The notes under the pieces were generated by a model. The model did not search any database. It was not told the origin of the DNA and worked only from the letters and a program-made list of their open reading frames with translations. The translations under genes were made by a program, and so were the position numbers. This document shows positions 5,737 through 16,860 of a stretch of 33,618 nucleotides of DNA, piece by piece. Source of the DNA: Streptomyces sp. UNOC14_S4 (lineage in GTDB: Bacteria > Actinomycetota > Actinomycetes > Streptomycetales > Streptomycetaceae); contig NZ_JAINFC010000016.1 in NCBI RefSeq assembly GCF_020740835.1, positions 1 through 33,618 on the forward strand, given 5' to 3'. The first letter of the stretch is position 1. Each line of letters begins with the position of its first letter.

Positions 5737-8055
5737 TTGAGCACAGGAACCTTACGCAGACCACTGTCCAGAGCCGTCGCGGCCGTGTCCGCGCTGCTCC
5801 TCCCGGCCGCCGCGCTCGTCGGCCTGGCCGCCGGCCCCTCGCACGCCGCCCGGCCGACCCGGCCCGCCGACGCGACTTCGGCGACCGCCACGTTCGTCAA
5901 GACCTCGGACTGGGGCACGGGCTTCCAGGCCGAGTGGACCGTCAAGAACACCGGCACCACCACGATCAACGGCTGGACGGTGGAGTGGGACTTCCCCTCC
6001 ACCACCACGGTCGGCGCCTACTGGGACGCCCTGGTCACCAGCTCGGGCACGCGCTTCACCGCCAAGAACCGCGAGTACAACGGCACGATCGCGCCCGGCG
6101 CCGCCGTCACCTTCGGCTTCGTCGCCGCGGGGGACGGCTCCCCCAGCGGCTGCAAGCTCAACGGCGGCCCCTGCGACGGCTCCCCCGTCGACAGCCCGCC
6201 GAGCGCGCCCGGCAAGCCCGTCACCAAGGCCGTGAGCGCCACCAGCGTCGCCCTGAGCTGGGCCGCCGCCACCGATGACCACGGCATCAAGAACTACGAC
6301 GTCTACCGCGGTGACACCGTCGTCGGCACGGTCGCCACCACCTCGTTCACCGACAAGGGCCTCACCCCCGACACGGACTACACCTACAAGGTCGTGGCCC
6401 GGGACACCGCCGACCAGACGGGCCCCGCGAGCCCCTCCACCACCGTCCACACCACATCGGGCGGGGGCCCGGACAAGCCGCCGTCCGCGCCCGGCACCCC
6501 GCAGGCCACGGCCGTCACGGACACCTCGGTCTCCCTGAAGTGGACCGCGGCCACCGACGACCACGGCGTCAAGAACTACGACGTCTACCGCGGCACGAAC
6601 AAGGTCGCCACCGTCGCCAAGCTCGCCTACCAGGACACCGGCCTGTCCCCGGGCACCTCGTACACGTACACCGTCGTCGCCCGCGACACCGCCGACCAGA
6701 CCGGGCCCGCGAGCCAGCCGCTCACCGTCAGGACCACCGGCACCGGCGGACAGCCCTCCGGCTATGCCAAGGTCGGCTACTTCGTGCAGTGGGGCATCTA
6801 CGGGCGCGCGTACACCGTGAAGTCCCTGGAGGACTCGGGCGCCGCCGCCAAGCTCACGCACCTCAACTACGCCTTCTCCAATATCGACCCCACCAACCTC
6901 ACCTGTCTCAATGGCGTGACCAAGGCGACCTCGCCCAACCCGCAGGACCCCAACCAGGGCGACGGCGCGGGCGACTCCTGGGCCGACTACGAGAAGGGCT
7001 TCGCGGCGGGCGAGTCCGTCGACGGCGTCGGCGACACCTGGGACCAGCCGCTGGCCGGCAACTACAACCAGCTCAAGAAGCTCAAGGCCAAGCACCCCGA
7101 CCTCAAGGTCATCATGTCGATCGGCGGCTGGACCTACAGCAAGTACTTCTCCGACGTCGCGAAGACCGACGCCTCCCGGCAGAAGTTCGTCCAGTCCTGC
7201 ATCGACATGTACCTCAAGGGCAACCTGCCGACGAGCAACGGCCGCGGTGGCGCCGGCAGCGCCGCCGGGATCTTCGACGGCTTCGACATCGACTGGGAGT
7301 GGCCCGGCTCCGACGGCCACGCGGGCAACCACGTCTCCCCCGACGACAAGGTCAACAACACCCTGCTCTTCGCCGAGTTCCGCAAGCAGCTCGACGCGCT
7401 CGGCGCGACCACCGGCAAGCACTATCTGCTGACCGCCTTCACCCCGGCCGACCCGGCGAAGATCGCGGCGGGCTGGCAGATCGGCGGCACCCCGAACGTC
7501 TTCCAGTCCATGGACTACGCCAATGTCCAGGGCTACGACTTCCACGGCTCCGGCAGCGACAACAGCTGGGAGCCCAACCGCACCGGCCACCAGGGGAACC
7601 TCTACGCCGACCCCAAGGACCCGTACACCACGAAATTCAGCGTGGACAAGACCGTCCAGACCTACCTCGACGCGGGCGTCGACCCCCGCAAGGTGCTGCT
7701 GGGCCTGGCCTTCTACGGCCGCGGCTGGCAGCAGGTGGCCGACGGCGGCGCGCACGGCGCCTGGCAGACGGCGAACGGCGCGGCACCGGGCCAGTTCCCC
7801 GAGGAGTCGGGGACGCGCGGCTACGCCAACCTGATCGCTTCCGTACCGAACCTGACCGTCTACCACGACGACCAGGTCGTGGCCACGTACGGCTACACCG
7901 GGGACGGCGGCCAGTGGTGGACCTTCGACGACGACTGGTCCATCGCCAAGAAGACGGCCTGGCTCCGGGGGAAGGGGCTGGGGGGCGTCATGATCTGGGA
8001 GATGTCGGGTGACACGGGCCCGCTCATGACTGCCGTCAGCAGCGGTCTGGGCTAG
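5737..8055 (+). CDS. chiC: Secreted chitinase: CBM2, two FnIII, GH18
   Basis: A 772-residue extracellular family 18 chitinase. The TTG at 5737 is chosen because GAGGAG lies six bases upstream and it opens a Sec signal peptide (basic RR, hydrophobic core, cut after SHA at about residue 37). A longer frame from 5596 would bury the signal peptide. Domains: a carbohydrate-binding module of family 2 (about 46-150, ATATFVKTSDWGTGFQAEW...), two fibronectin type III domains (about 153-245 and 250-340), and GH18 (about 344-771). The catalytic motif is DGFDIDWE with Asp514, Asp517, Asp519 and proton donor Glu521. The two FnIII units are near copies (AATDDHG-I/V-KNYDVYRG), and a loop rich in Gly/Asp follows the NYAF strand. 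The neighbours chiS-chiR and the promoter repeats support induction by chitin. Confidence 0.95.
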   Translation: MSTGTLRRPLSRAVAAVSALLLPAAALVGLAAGPSHAARPTRPADATSATATFVKTSDWGTGFQAEWTVKNTGTTTINGWTVEWDFPSTTTVGAYWDALVTSSGTRFTAKNREYNGTIAPGAAVTFGFVAAGDGSPSGCKLNGGPCDGSPVDSPPSAPGKPVTKAVSATSVALSWAAATDDHGIKNYDVYRGDTVVGTVATTSFTDKGLTPDTDYTYKVVARDTADQTGPASPSTTVHTTSGGGPDKPPSAPGTPQATAVTDTSVSLKWTAATDDHGVKNYDVYRGTNKVATVAKLAYQDTGLSPGTSYTYTVVARDTADQTGPASQPLTVRTTGTGGQPSGYAKVGYFVQWGIYGRAYTVKSLEDSGAAAKLTHLNYAFSNIDPTNLTCLNGVTKATSPNPQDPNQGDGAGDSWADYEKGFAAGESVDGVGDTWDQPLAGNYNQLKKLKAKHPDLKVIMSIGGWTYSKYFSDVAKTDASRQKFVQSCIDMYLKGNLPTSNGRGGAGSAAGIFDGFDIDWEWPGSDGHAGNHVSPDDKVNNTLLFAEFRKQLDALGATTGKHYLLTAFTPADPAKIAAGWQIGGTPNVFQSMDYANVQGYDFHGSGSDNSWEPNRTGHQGNLYADPKDPYTTKFSVDKTVQTYLDAGVDPRKVLLGLAFYGRGWQQVADGGAHGAWQTANGAAPGQFPEESGTRGYANLIASVPNLTVYHDDQVVATYGYTGDGGQWWTFDDDWSIAKKTAWLRGKGLGGVMIWEMSGDTGPLMTAVSSGLG

Positions 8056-8058
8056 CCA

Positions 8059-8098
8059 CCGGGGGCTCCGCCCCTGGCGGGTCGCCCCGTCAGGGGCG
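8059..8098 (+). terminator. chiC terminator hairpins, intergenic repeat (copy 2)
   Basis: Two hairpins follow the chiC stop within 45 bases: GGGGC/GCCCC (8062-8066, 8070-8074, extended by three weaker pairs) and CGCCCC/GGGGCG (8083-8088, 8093-8098). The second contains the repeat core CCCCGTCAGGGGCGCGGGG, which continues into AACTGCGCGA. That element is very common in Streptomyces intergenic DNA. Confidence 0.7.
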
Positions 8099-8176
8099 CG
8101 GGGAACTGCGCGAGCAACCAGCGACGGCCCGCAGACGCACACGAAGCCCACGAGGCAGCCCGGTGGGCGCAGGGGT

Positions 8177-8195
8177 CCGGGGGCGCAGCCCCCGG
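8177..8195 (-). terminator. Terminator of the DUF2550 gene
   Basis: Stem CCGGGGGC/GCCCCCGG (8177-8184, 8188-8195) with loop GCA begins 12 bases beyond the stop of the minus-strand gene. It can also stop read-through from chiC, because the two genes converge. Confidence 0.7.
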
Positions 8196-8207
8196 TCACA
8201 GGGGTGG

Positions 8208-8657
8208 CTACGCCACGTTCACACGCTGACCAGGCGGCGCCGCCTCCAGCCACGCCAGGAAGCCCGTCAGGGCGTCCTCGCTCATCGCCAGCTCAAGCCG
8301 CGTCCCCTGATGGAGACAGATCAGCACGACCGCGTCCGAGAGCAGCGCCAGCTCCTCGTCACCGAGCGGCGAGCGTCGTTCGAGGACCTCGATCGACGCG
8401 CGTTCCAGGACGCGCCGCGGCCGCACCGCGTACGAGAAGACCCGGAACCACTCGATCCGGTCACTGTTGTAGCGGGCCACGCCGTAGACCCAGCCCTTGC
8501 CGTCCGGGGCCGGGTCGCGTTCGGGGAGGTTCCAGCGGAGGCTGCAGTCGAAGGTTCCGCCCGACCGCTGGATGAGCCGCCTGCGCAGCCCGAAGACGAA
8601 GAGGCCGACCAACACCAGCAGAACGACGATGCCGCTCACGAGCAGCGCGAGGACCAT
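8208..8657 (-). CDS. DUF2550 family single-pass membrane protein
   Basis: A 149-residue protein with one N-terminal transmembrane helix (MVLALLVSGIVVLLVLVGLFVFGLRRR). A conserved soluble domain follows, with the motifs GGTFDCSLRW, GWVYGVARYNSDRIEWFRVFS, RRVLERA and LALSEDALTGFLAWLEAAPPG-like. This is the actinobacterial DUF2550 family, whose gene regularly follows atpC (Rv1312 in M. tuberculosis). Its function is unknown; the synteny suggests a link with the ATP synthase or the membrane but proves nothing. The ATG at 8657 is preferred because GGAGG lies nine bases upstream; the GTG at 8663 would have only three bases of spacing. A long hairpin separates it from atpC, so read-through from the atp operon should be low. 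Confidence 0.88.
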   Translation of the reverse strand: MVLALLVSGIVVLLVLVGLFVFGLRRRLIQRSGGTFDCSLRWNLPERDPAPDGKGWVYGVARYNSDRIEWFRVFSYAVRPRRVLERASIEVLERRSPLGDEELALLSDAVVLICLHQGTRLELAMSEDALTGFLAWLEAAPPGQRVNVA

Positions 8658-8703
8658 CTCCACCGACCTCCTCGCATCATCTAGAGCAACCGCACCTGTA
8701 TTG

Positions 8704-8752
8704 CCTCAGCCGCGGACCGCCCTGGAATGTTCCAGGCGGTCCGCGGCTGAGG
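8704..8752 (-). terminator. Very long hairpin terminator after atpC
   Basis: Arms 8704-8727 and 8730-8752 pair over 23 bp with a single bulged C (at 8721 or 8722) and a two-base TG centre. It is the longest inverted repeat seen in the window and sits 22 bases after the atpC stop. It most likely ends the ATP synthase operon. Confidence 0.85.
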
Positions 8753-8774
8753 GACGTATCTCGTGGGTCTCGGG

Positions 8775-9149
8775 CTAGTGAACGCCCGTGACCGCACGCA
8801 GCCGGACATCCGCGCGACGCTCGGCGGCCGCGTCGGCGGCCGCCTTCGCCCGCTCCAGCGCCCGCTCGGCACGCTGGACATCGATCTCGTCGGCGAGCTC
8901 CACGATCTCGGCGAGCAGCGAGAGCTTGTCGTCCGCGAACGAGATGAAACCGCCGTGCACCGCGGCGACGACATTGCCGTCGGCGGTCTTGATGGTCACC
9001 GGGCCGGACTCCAGCACACCGAGCAGCGGCTGGTGGCCGGGCATGACGCCGATGTCACCCGATGTGGTACGCGCGATGACCAGCGTGGCCTCGCCGGACC
9101 AGACGCTCCGGTCCGCCGCGACCAGCTCGACGTGCAGCTCAGCAGCCAA
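8775..9149 (-). CDS. atpC: ATP synthase F1 epsilon subunit
   Basis: A 124-residue epsilon subunit of the F1 central stalk, which couples rotation to catalysis and can inhibit ATP hydrolysis. The N-terminal beta-sandwich (AAELHVELVAADRSVWSGEAT...GDIGVMPGHQPLLGVLESG...AAVHGGFISF) and the C-terminal helical hairpin (ELADEIDVQRAERALERAKAAAD) are both present. The TTG at 9149 is chosen because GAGGAG lies six bases upstream and the product then has the normal Streptomyces length; an upstream open frame to 9239 runs through the intercistronic hairpin. It is the last gene of the operon, 112 bases after atpD. Confidence 0.96.
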   Translation of the reverse strand: MAAELHVELVAADRSVWSGEATLVIARTTSGDIGVMPGHQPLLGVLESGPVTIKTADGNVVAAVHGGFISFADDKLSLLAEIVELADEIDVQRAERALERAKAAADAAAERRADVRLRAVTGVH

Positions 9150-9167
9150 CGTGGCTCCTCGGGTCTG

Positions 9168-9191
9168 ACACCCGCCGGGGCCGGCGGGTGT
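9168..9191 (-). other. Intercistronic hairpin between atpD and atpC
   Basis: Perfect 11-bp stem ACACCCGCCGG/CCGGCGGGTGT (9168-9178, 9181-9191) with only two unpaired bases at the tip. It lies in the 112-base gap between atpD and atpC. It could stabilise the upstream mRNA or partly terminate transcription, which would tune the epsilon level. Confidence 0.65.
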
Positions 9192-9261
9192 TGGGTCAAA
9201 GAATAGGGGACGTACGGACCGGGGGCGGGAGCACCCCACCCCCGGTCCATGAGCACGGGGC

Positions 9262-11624
<2,363 letters not shown>

Positions 11625-11626
11625 GC

Positions 11627-13201
11627 TCAGCCCTCGCCCAGCAGCTTGCCGTCCGCCGTCTCGAACTGCTGCTTGAAGGACGCGATCGCGTCGCCCACGG
11701 CCTGCAGCGTGTCGTCGGACATCTTGCCGCCCTCACGGATGCTGGTCATCAGGCCGTCGTGCTCGCGGTGCAGGAAGTCCAGCAGCTCGCGCTCGAAGCG
11801 ACGGATGTCGGCGACCGGCACGTCGTCCATCTTGCCGGTGGTGCCGGCCCAGATGGAGACGACCTGGTCCTCGGTGGAGTACGGCGCGTACTGGGCCTGC
11901 TTCAGCAGCTCGACCATGCGCTTGCCGCGCTCCAGCGAGGCCTTGGACGCGGCGTCCAGGTCGGAACCGAAGGCGGCGAACGCCTCCAGCTCACGGAACT
12001 GGGCCAGGTCCACACGGAGGCGGCCGGAGACCTGCTTCATGGCCTTGTGCTGGGCCGAGCCACCGACACGCGAGACCGAGATACCGACGTTCAGGGCCGG
12101 GCGCTGACCGGCGTTGAACAGGTCGGACTCCAGGAAGCACTGGCCGTCGGTGATCGAGATGACGTTGGTCGGGATGAACGCCGACACGTCGTTGGCCTTG
12201 GTCTCGACGACCGGCAGACCCGTCATCGAACCGGCGCCCATCTCGTCGGAGAGCTTGGCGCAGCGCTCCAGCAGACGCGAGTGCAGGTAGAAGACGTCAC
12301 CCGGGTAGGCCTCACGGCCCGGCGGGCGGCGCAGCAGCAGGGACACGGCGCGGTAGGCGTCGGCCTGCTTCGAGAGGTCGTCGAAGACGATCAGGACGTG
12401 CTTGCCCTGGTACATCCAGTGCTGGCCGATGGCCGAGCCGGTGTACGGGGCGAGGTACTTGAAGCCGGCCGGGTCGGACGCGGGAGCGGCGACGATCGTC
12501 GTGTACTCCAGGGCACCGGCCTCCTCCAGGGCGCCGCGGACGGCGGCGATGGTGGAGCCCTTCTGGCCGATGGCGACGTAGATGCAGCGGACCTGCTTCT
12601 TGGGGTCGCCGGTGCGCCAGTTGTCCCGCTGGTTGATGATCGTGTCGACGCACAGCGCGGTCTTGCCGGTCTGGCGGTCACCGATGACCAGCTGACGCTG
12701 GCCACGGCCGACCGGGGTCATCGCGTCGACGGCCTTGTAGCCCGTCTCCATCGGCTCGTGGACCGACTTGCGCTGCATGACCGTGGGGGCCTGCAGTTCG
12801 AGGGCACGGCGGCCCTCGATGCCGGTGATCTCGCCGAGGCCGTCGATCGGGTTGCCCAGCGGGTCGACGACGCGGCCGAGGTAGCCCTCGCCCACCGCGA
12901 CGGAGAGCACCTCACCGGTGCGCTGCACCGGCTGCCCCTCCTCGATACCGCTGAACTCGCCGAGGATGACCGCACCGATCTCGCGCTCCTCGAGGTTGAG
13001 GGCGAGACCGAGGGTTCCGTCCTCGAACTTCAGCAGCTCATTGGCCATGGCGGAGGGGAGACCCTCCACCTTGGCGATGCCGTCGCCGGCAAGGCTGACC
13101 GTACCGACCTCCTCGCGCGAGGCCGCGTCCGGCTCGTACGCCTGGACAAAGTTCTCCAGCGCGCTCCGGATCTCCTCCGGCCGGATCGTGAGCTCCGCCA
13201 T
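11627..13201 (-). CDS. atpA: ATP synthase F1 alpha subunit
   Basis: A 524-residue non-catalytic alpha subunit of the F1 hexamer. The N-terminal crown domain begins with [19 protein letters not shown]. The P-loop GDRQTGKT is at residues 174-181, and the [17 protein letters not shown] region carries the arginine finger. I chose the ATG at 13201 because it matches the conserved N-terminus and AAGGAG lies 14 bases upstream. The frame stays open to 13321, but that part crosses the intercistronic hairpin and is not protein-like. Confidence 0.98.
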   Translation of the reverse strand: MAELTIRPEEIRSALENFVQAYEPDAASREEVGTVSLAGDGIAKVEGLPSAMANELLKFEDGTLGLALNLEEREIGAVILGEFSGIEEGQPVQRTGEVLSVAVGEGYLGRVVDPLGNPIDGLGEITGIEGRRALELQAPTVMQRKSVHEPMETGYKAVDAMTPVGRGQRQLVIGDRQTGKTALCVDTIINQRDNWRTGDPKKQVRCIYVAIGQKGSTIAAVRGALEEAGALEYTTIVAAPASDPAGFKYLAPYTGSAIGQHWMYQGKHVLIVFDDLSKQADAYRAVSLLLRRPPGREAYPGDVFYLHSRLLERCAKLSDEMGAGSMTGLPVVETKANDVSAFIPTNVISITDGQCFLESDLFNAGQRPALNVGISVSRVGGSAQHKAMKQVSGRLRVDLAQFRELEAFAAFGSDLDAASKASLERGKRMVELLKQAQYAPYSTEDQVVSIWAGTTGKMDDVPVADIRRFERELLDFLHREHDGLMTSIREGGKMSDDTLQAVGDAIASFKQQFETADGKLLGEG

Positions 13202-13244
13202 CTGGGTTCCCTGCTCTCCTTGTTGGGCCCGAAGTATTTCTTCC

Positions 13245-13286
13245 CCGGGGGCCGGTTCCCTCAGCCTTTCGGCTGCGGGCCCCCGG
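13245..13286 (-). other. Compound hairpin between atpH and atpA
   Basis: An outer 9-bp stem (13245-13253 with 13278-13286) of G/C pairs encloses an inner hairpin, CAGCC-tttc-GGCTG (13262-13275). It lies in the 140-base gap upstream of atpA. In other bacteria such intercistronic structures help set F1 stoichiometry through processing or mRNA stability. Confidence 0.6.
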
Positions 13287-13341
13287 AGGACACCGTCGGC
13301 CCAACCCGGGCCGTCAGTCATGCTCTTGAGTTGGTGACCGG

Positions 13342-14157
13342 TCAGCCGGCCATCCGCCGTTCCGCCTCGGCGAGGCGGTCCGCGATGCTGCCGTTGATGA
13401 TCTCGTCGCCGATCCGCACCTGGACACCGCCGAGAACCTCGGGGTCGATGTCCATGTTGAGGTGCACACGGCGGCCGTACAGCGTGGCCAGGGCATCGCC
13501 GAGGCGCTGCTTCTGGGCCTCGCTCAGCGGCACCGCGGAGGTGACCACCGCGACCATGCGGTCCCGGCGGTCGGCGGCCAGCTTCGACAGGGCGTCGAGC
13601 CCCGCCTCCAGGCTACGGCCACGCGGCTGGGCCACGAGGCGGACCACGAGACGCTCGGTGACCGGGTTGGCCCGGCCGCCCAGCAGTTCGCCCACCAGTG
13701 CGGCCTTGGCCGCGCGACCGGCGACCTTGTCCGTCAGCGCGGCGCGCAGCTCCGGGGTGGAGCCGACGATCCGCCCGAAACGGAAGAGTTCGTCCTCGAC
13801 GTCGTCCAGGGCACCGGCACGCTCGGCGGCGACCAGGTCGGCGCCCGCGGCCAGCTCCTCCAGCGCGTCCACCAGGTCGCGCGAACGCGACCAGCGGTCG
13901 CGGACCATGCCCGCCACCAGGTCGGCGGTCTCGCCGCCCACCTGGCCGCCGAGGAGGCGGCGGACCAGCTCGGCCTTGGCCTCGCCGGTCTGCGCCGGGT
14001 CGGTCAGGACCCGACGCAGCGACACCTCTCGGTCCAGCAGCGCGGTGACGGCCGCCAGTTCCTCTGCGAGCTTCGCCGCGTCCACGGACGTGTTGTCCGC
14101 CAGCGCGTCGAGGCGCTCCCGTGCGGAGGCACGTGCCTCCCGGCTCGCTCCGCTCAT
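13342..14157 (-). CDS. atpH: ATP synthase F1 delta subunit
   Basis: A 271-residue delta subunit of the peripheral stalk, joining the b subunit to the top of F1. It is about 95 residues longer than the E. coli protein, which is normal for Streptomyces. The N-terminal helical bundle is duplicated-looking and Ala/Arg/Glu-rich. The C-terminal part has [54 protein letters not shown] in outline (quoted only as the family signature [13 protein letters not shown]). The first four bases overlap the end of atpF, so the two stalk subunits are co-translated. Confidence 0.97.
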   Translation of the reverse strand: MSGASREARASARERLDALADNTSVDAAKLAEELAAVTALLDREVSLRRVLTDPAQTGEAKAELVRRLLGGQVGGETADLVAGMVRDRWSRSRDLVDALEELAAGADLVAAERAGALDDVEDELFRFGRIVGSTPELRAALTDKVAGRAAKAALVGELLGGRANPVTERLVVRLVAQPRGRSLEAGLDALSKLAADRRDRMVAVVTSAVPLSEAQKQRLGDALATLYGRRVHLNMDIDPEVLGGVQVRIGDEIINGSIADRLAEAERRMAG

Positions 14158-14720
14158 CGTCCCGCCTCGACCTTCGTGGTGTCGGCCGCCTTGGCCTCGA
14201 GCTCGTCGAGGAAGCGGTCGATGGCACGGCTCTGCCGGGCGTGGTCCGTGAGGGACTCGCCGACGATCCGGCCGGCCAGGTCGGTGGCCAGGCGGCCCAC
14301 GTCCTGACGGAGCGAGGCCGCGGCGGCCTTGCGGTCGGCCTCGATCTGGGCGTGGCCGGCAGCGATGATCTCCTCGCGCTGACGCTGTCCCTCGGCCCGC
14401 ATCTCGGCGACGGCCGCGACGCCGTGCTCCTGCGCCTCCTGGCGCAGGCGAGCGGCCTCGTGACGGGCGTCGGCGAGCTGGGCCCGGTAGTCCTCGAGGA
14501 CCTGCTGGGCCTCGGCCTGGGCGGCCTCCGCCTTCTCCATGCCGCCCTCGATGGCCGCGCGACGCTCCTCCAGCGTCTTGTTGATCATCGGGAGGAGCTT
14601 CTTGGCCAGGAAGATGAAGACGATGGCGAAGGCGATCAGACCGATGACGAGCTCTGGGATCGGCGGGAGAAGCGGGTTCTCCACTTCGCCCTCGGACGCC
14701 AATCGCGTCAGGGGGTTCAC
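14154..14720 (-). CDS. atpF: ATP synthase Fo b subunit
   Basis: A 188-residue b subunit of the peripheral stalk. One membrane helix (about residues 23-42, ELVIGLIAFAIVFIFLAKKL) is followed by a long charged helix rich in Ala, Glu, Arg and Gln that forms the stator coiled coil (LEERRAAIEGGMEKAEAAQ onward). The C-terminus (RFLDELEAKAADT) contacts delta. The ATG at 14720 matches the conserved MNPL start. The gene lies 41 bases after atpE and overlaps atpH. Confidence 0.97.
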   Translation of the reverse strand: MNPLTRLASEGEVENPLLPPIPELVIGLIAFAIVFIFLAKKLLPMINKTLEERRAAIEGGMEKAEAAQAEAQQVLEDYRAQLADARHEAARLRQEAQEHGVAAVAEMRAEGQRQREEIIAAGHAQIEADRKAAAASLRQDVGRLATDLAGRIVGESLTDHARQSRAIDRFLDELEAKAADTTKVEAGR

Positions 14721-14761
14721 ATCAATGCCTTCCGTCGAAAACAGTGGTCGTCAGGCTGCGA

Positions 14762-15899
<1,138 letters not shown>

Positions 15900-16062
15900 C
15901 GCGAGCTCCTTCAGCGTGGCGCATAGGTACGGCAACCTCGTTGTGTCGGCGCGGCGCGCAGCCGCGGAACGGCACTGGACTGGTCTTGCGGATGGGGGGC
16001 AGGTGATCGGCGCGGGGGCCGGTCGAGGTAGTGGGCATCAGCTGCATGGACCGCCGGTTCCG

Positions 16063-16079
16063 ACCCGGGAAACCCGGGT
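16063..16079 (-). other. Small hairpin between atpI and atpB
   Basis: Perfect 7-bp stem ACCCGGG/CCCGGGT with a three-base AAA loop in the 264-base atpI-atpB gap. The rest of that gap holds no gene I can support. It may be a processing or attenuation point. Confidence 0.5.
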
Positions 16080-16163
16080 GTTCCGCTGCCTGCGCCCACT
16101 GTGCCTCAGATGGCACCGGACGATAGCAGGTGAGCGCCGGGCCCTTTATCGCGGCCCTACCGG

Positions 16164-16607
16164 TCACGTCGCGGACCCGGCAGGAGCGGACTTCTTCGCG
16201 TGCGCGTCCACGGATTCCGGATCGACATAAAGGATCTTGGCCTTCAGGTGGGCACGCGTCTGCGCCCCGGTCCACACGAGGACCGCGGCGAGGAGTGCGA
16301 AGGCGAAGGCCCGGGTGTTGAACAGCGTGGTGTCCCGGAAGACCGCGAGCACGACGGCGGAGATCAGGAACTGCACCACATAGAGCACCAGTCCCATGGA
16401 CTGGAAGAGATGCGGAAGCGACCGGGCCGTGCGCTGGAGAACGAAGAGACCCAGGGCCATCACGCCGCCCGCGACCAAGGTGCCGACGGCGGCGCCGAGC
16501 GCGCCCTTGCCACCGGCCAGGACACCGCTGACGACGACGGCGACAACGCCCGCGACGGCGGTCGGGACGGCGCTCTGCAGAAGTGTTCGGGCGTCGTTGG
16601 ACTGCAT
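16164..16607 (-). CDS. atpI: ATP synthase protein I
   Basis: A 147-residue membrane protein with four hydrophobic helices (about residues 13-31, 36-56, 70-90 and 97-115) and a short charged C-terminal tail. This is the AtpI family at the head of bacterial atp operons, implicated in c-ring assembly and possibly Mg2+ supply. Low conservation is normal for the family; the call rests on topology, position and length. It is the first gene of the nine-gene operon, with a 253-base upstream gap holding the likely operon promoter and a Rex-like site. Confidence 0.9.
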   Translation of the reverse strand: MQSNDARTLLQSAVPTAVAGVVAVVVSGVLAGGKGALGAAVGTLVAGGVMALGLFVLQRTARSLPHLFQSMGLVLYVVQFLISAVVLAVFRDTTLFNTRAFAFALLAAVLVWTGAQTRAHLKAKILYVDPESVDAHAKKSAPAGSAT

Positions 16608-16733
16608 GAAGGGTTATCTCCGGCGAGGGGTCGGAAGCAACGATTCGTCGTGGACGAGCGTATCCCCGGGGACGAGGCATGACTCTCACCGAAGGGCCGC
16701 CGCACTACGGTCCTTCGGCTTCAGCACCGGGTT

Positions 16734-16751
16734 TCGTGAACGGTATCACAA
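16734..16751. promoter_or_regulatory. Putative Rex operator upstream of atpI
   Basis: TCGTGAACGGTATCACAA matches the Rex consensus TTGTGAA-N4-TTCACAA at 12 of 14 specified positions. It lies 127 bases before the atpI start, inside an AT-rich stretch (about 16732-16800) that is unusual for this genome and likely holds the atp promoter. A possible minus-strand -10, TAGTTT (16750-16755), overlaps it. Rex senses NADH/NAD+ and represses respiratory genes in Streptomyces. Confidence 0.6.
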
Positions 16752-16860
16752 ACTATTTGATGAGGTCTTTACCTACATCGTGTGCTGCGCATCACACTCA
16801 AGGGTGGCATGGCTGGTCATAGGGCTGACGCGGCCCCTCAGCCTCTGCTATGCGGGGCTC

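Noticed and set aside
5752..8253. An 833-codon minus-strand open frame opposite chiC
   Set aside because: Same high-GC artefact; chiC on the other strand has a signal peptide and catalytic motifs.
8704..8752. Possible tRNA or small RNA at the long palindrome after atpC
   Set aside because: The arms form one continuous stem with almost no loop; there is no cloverleaf and no T-loop sequence.
11759..14251. An 830-codon plus-strand open frame across atpA and atpH
   Set aside because: Antisense to conserved ATP synthase genes; composition is that of a reverse-strand shadow.
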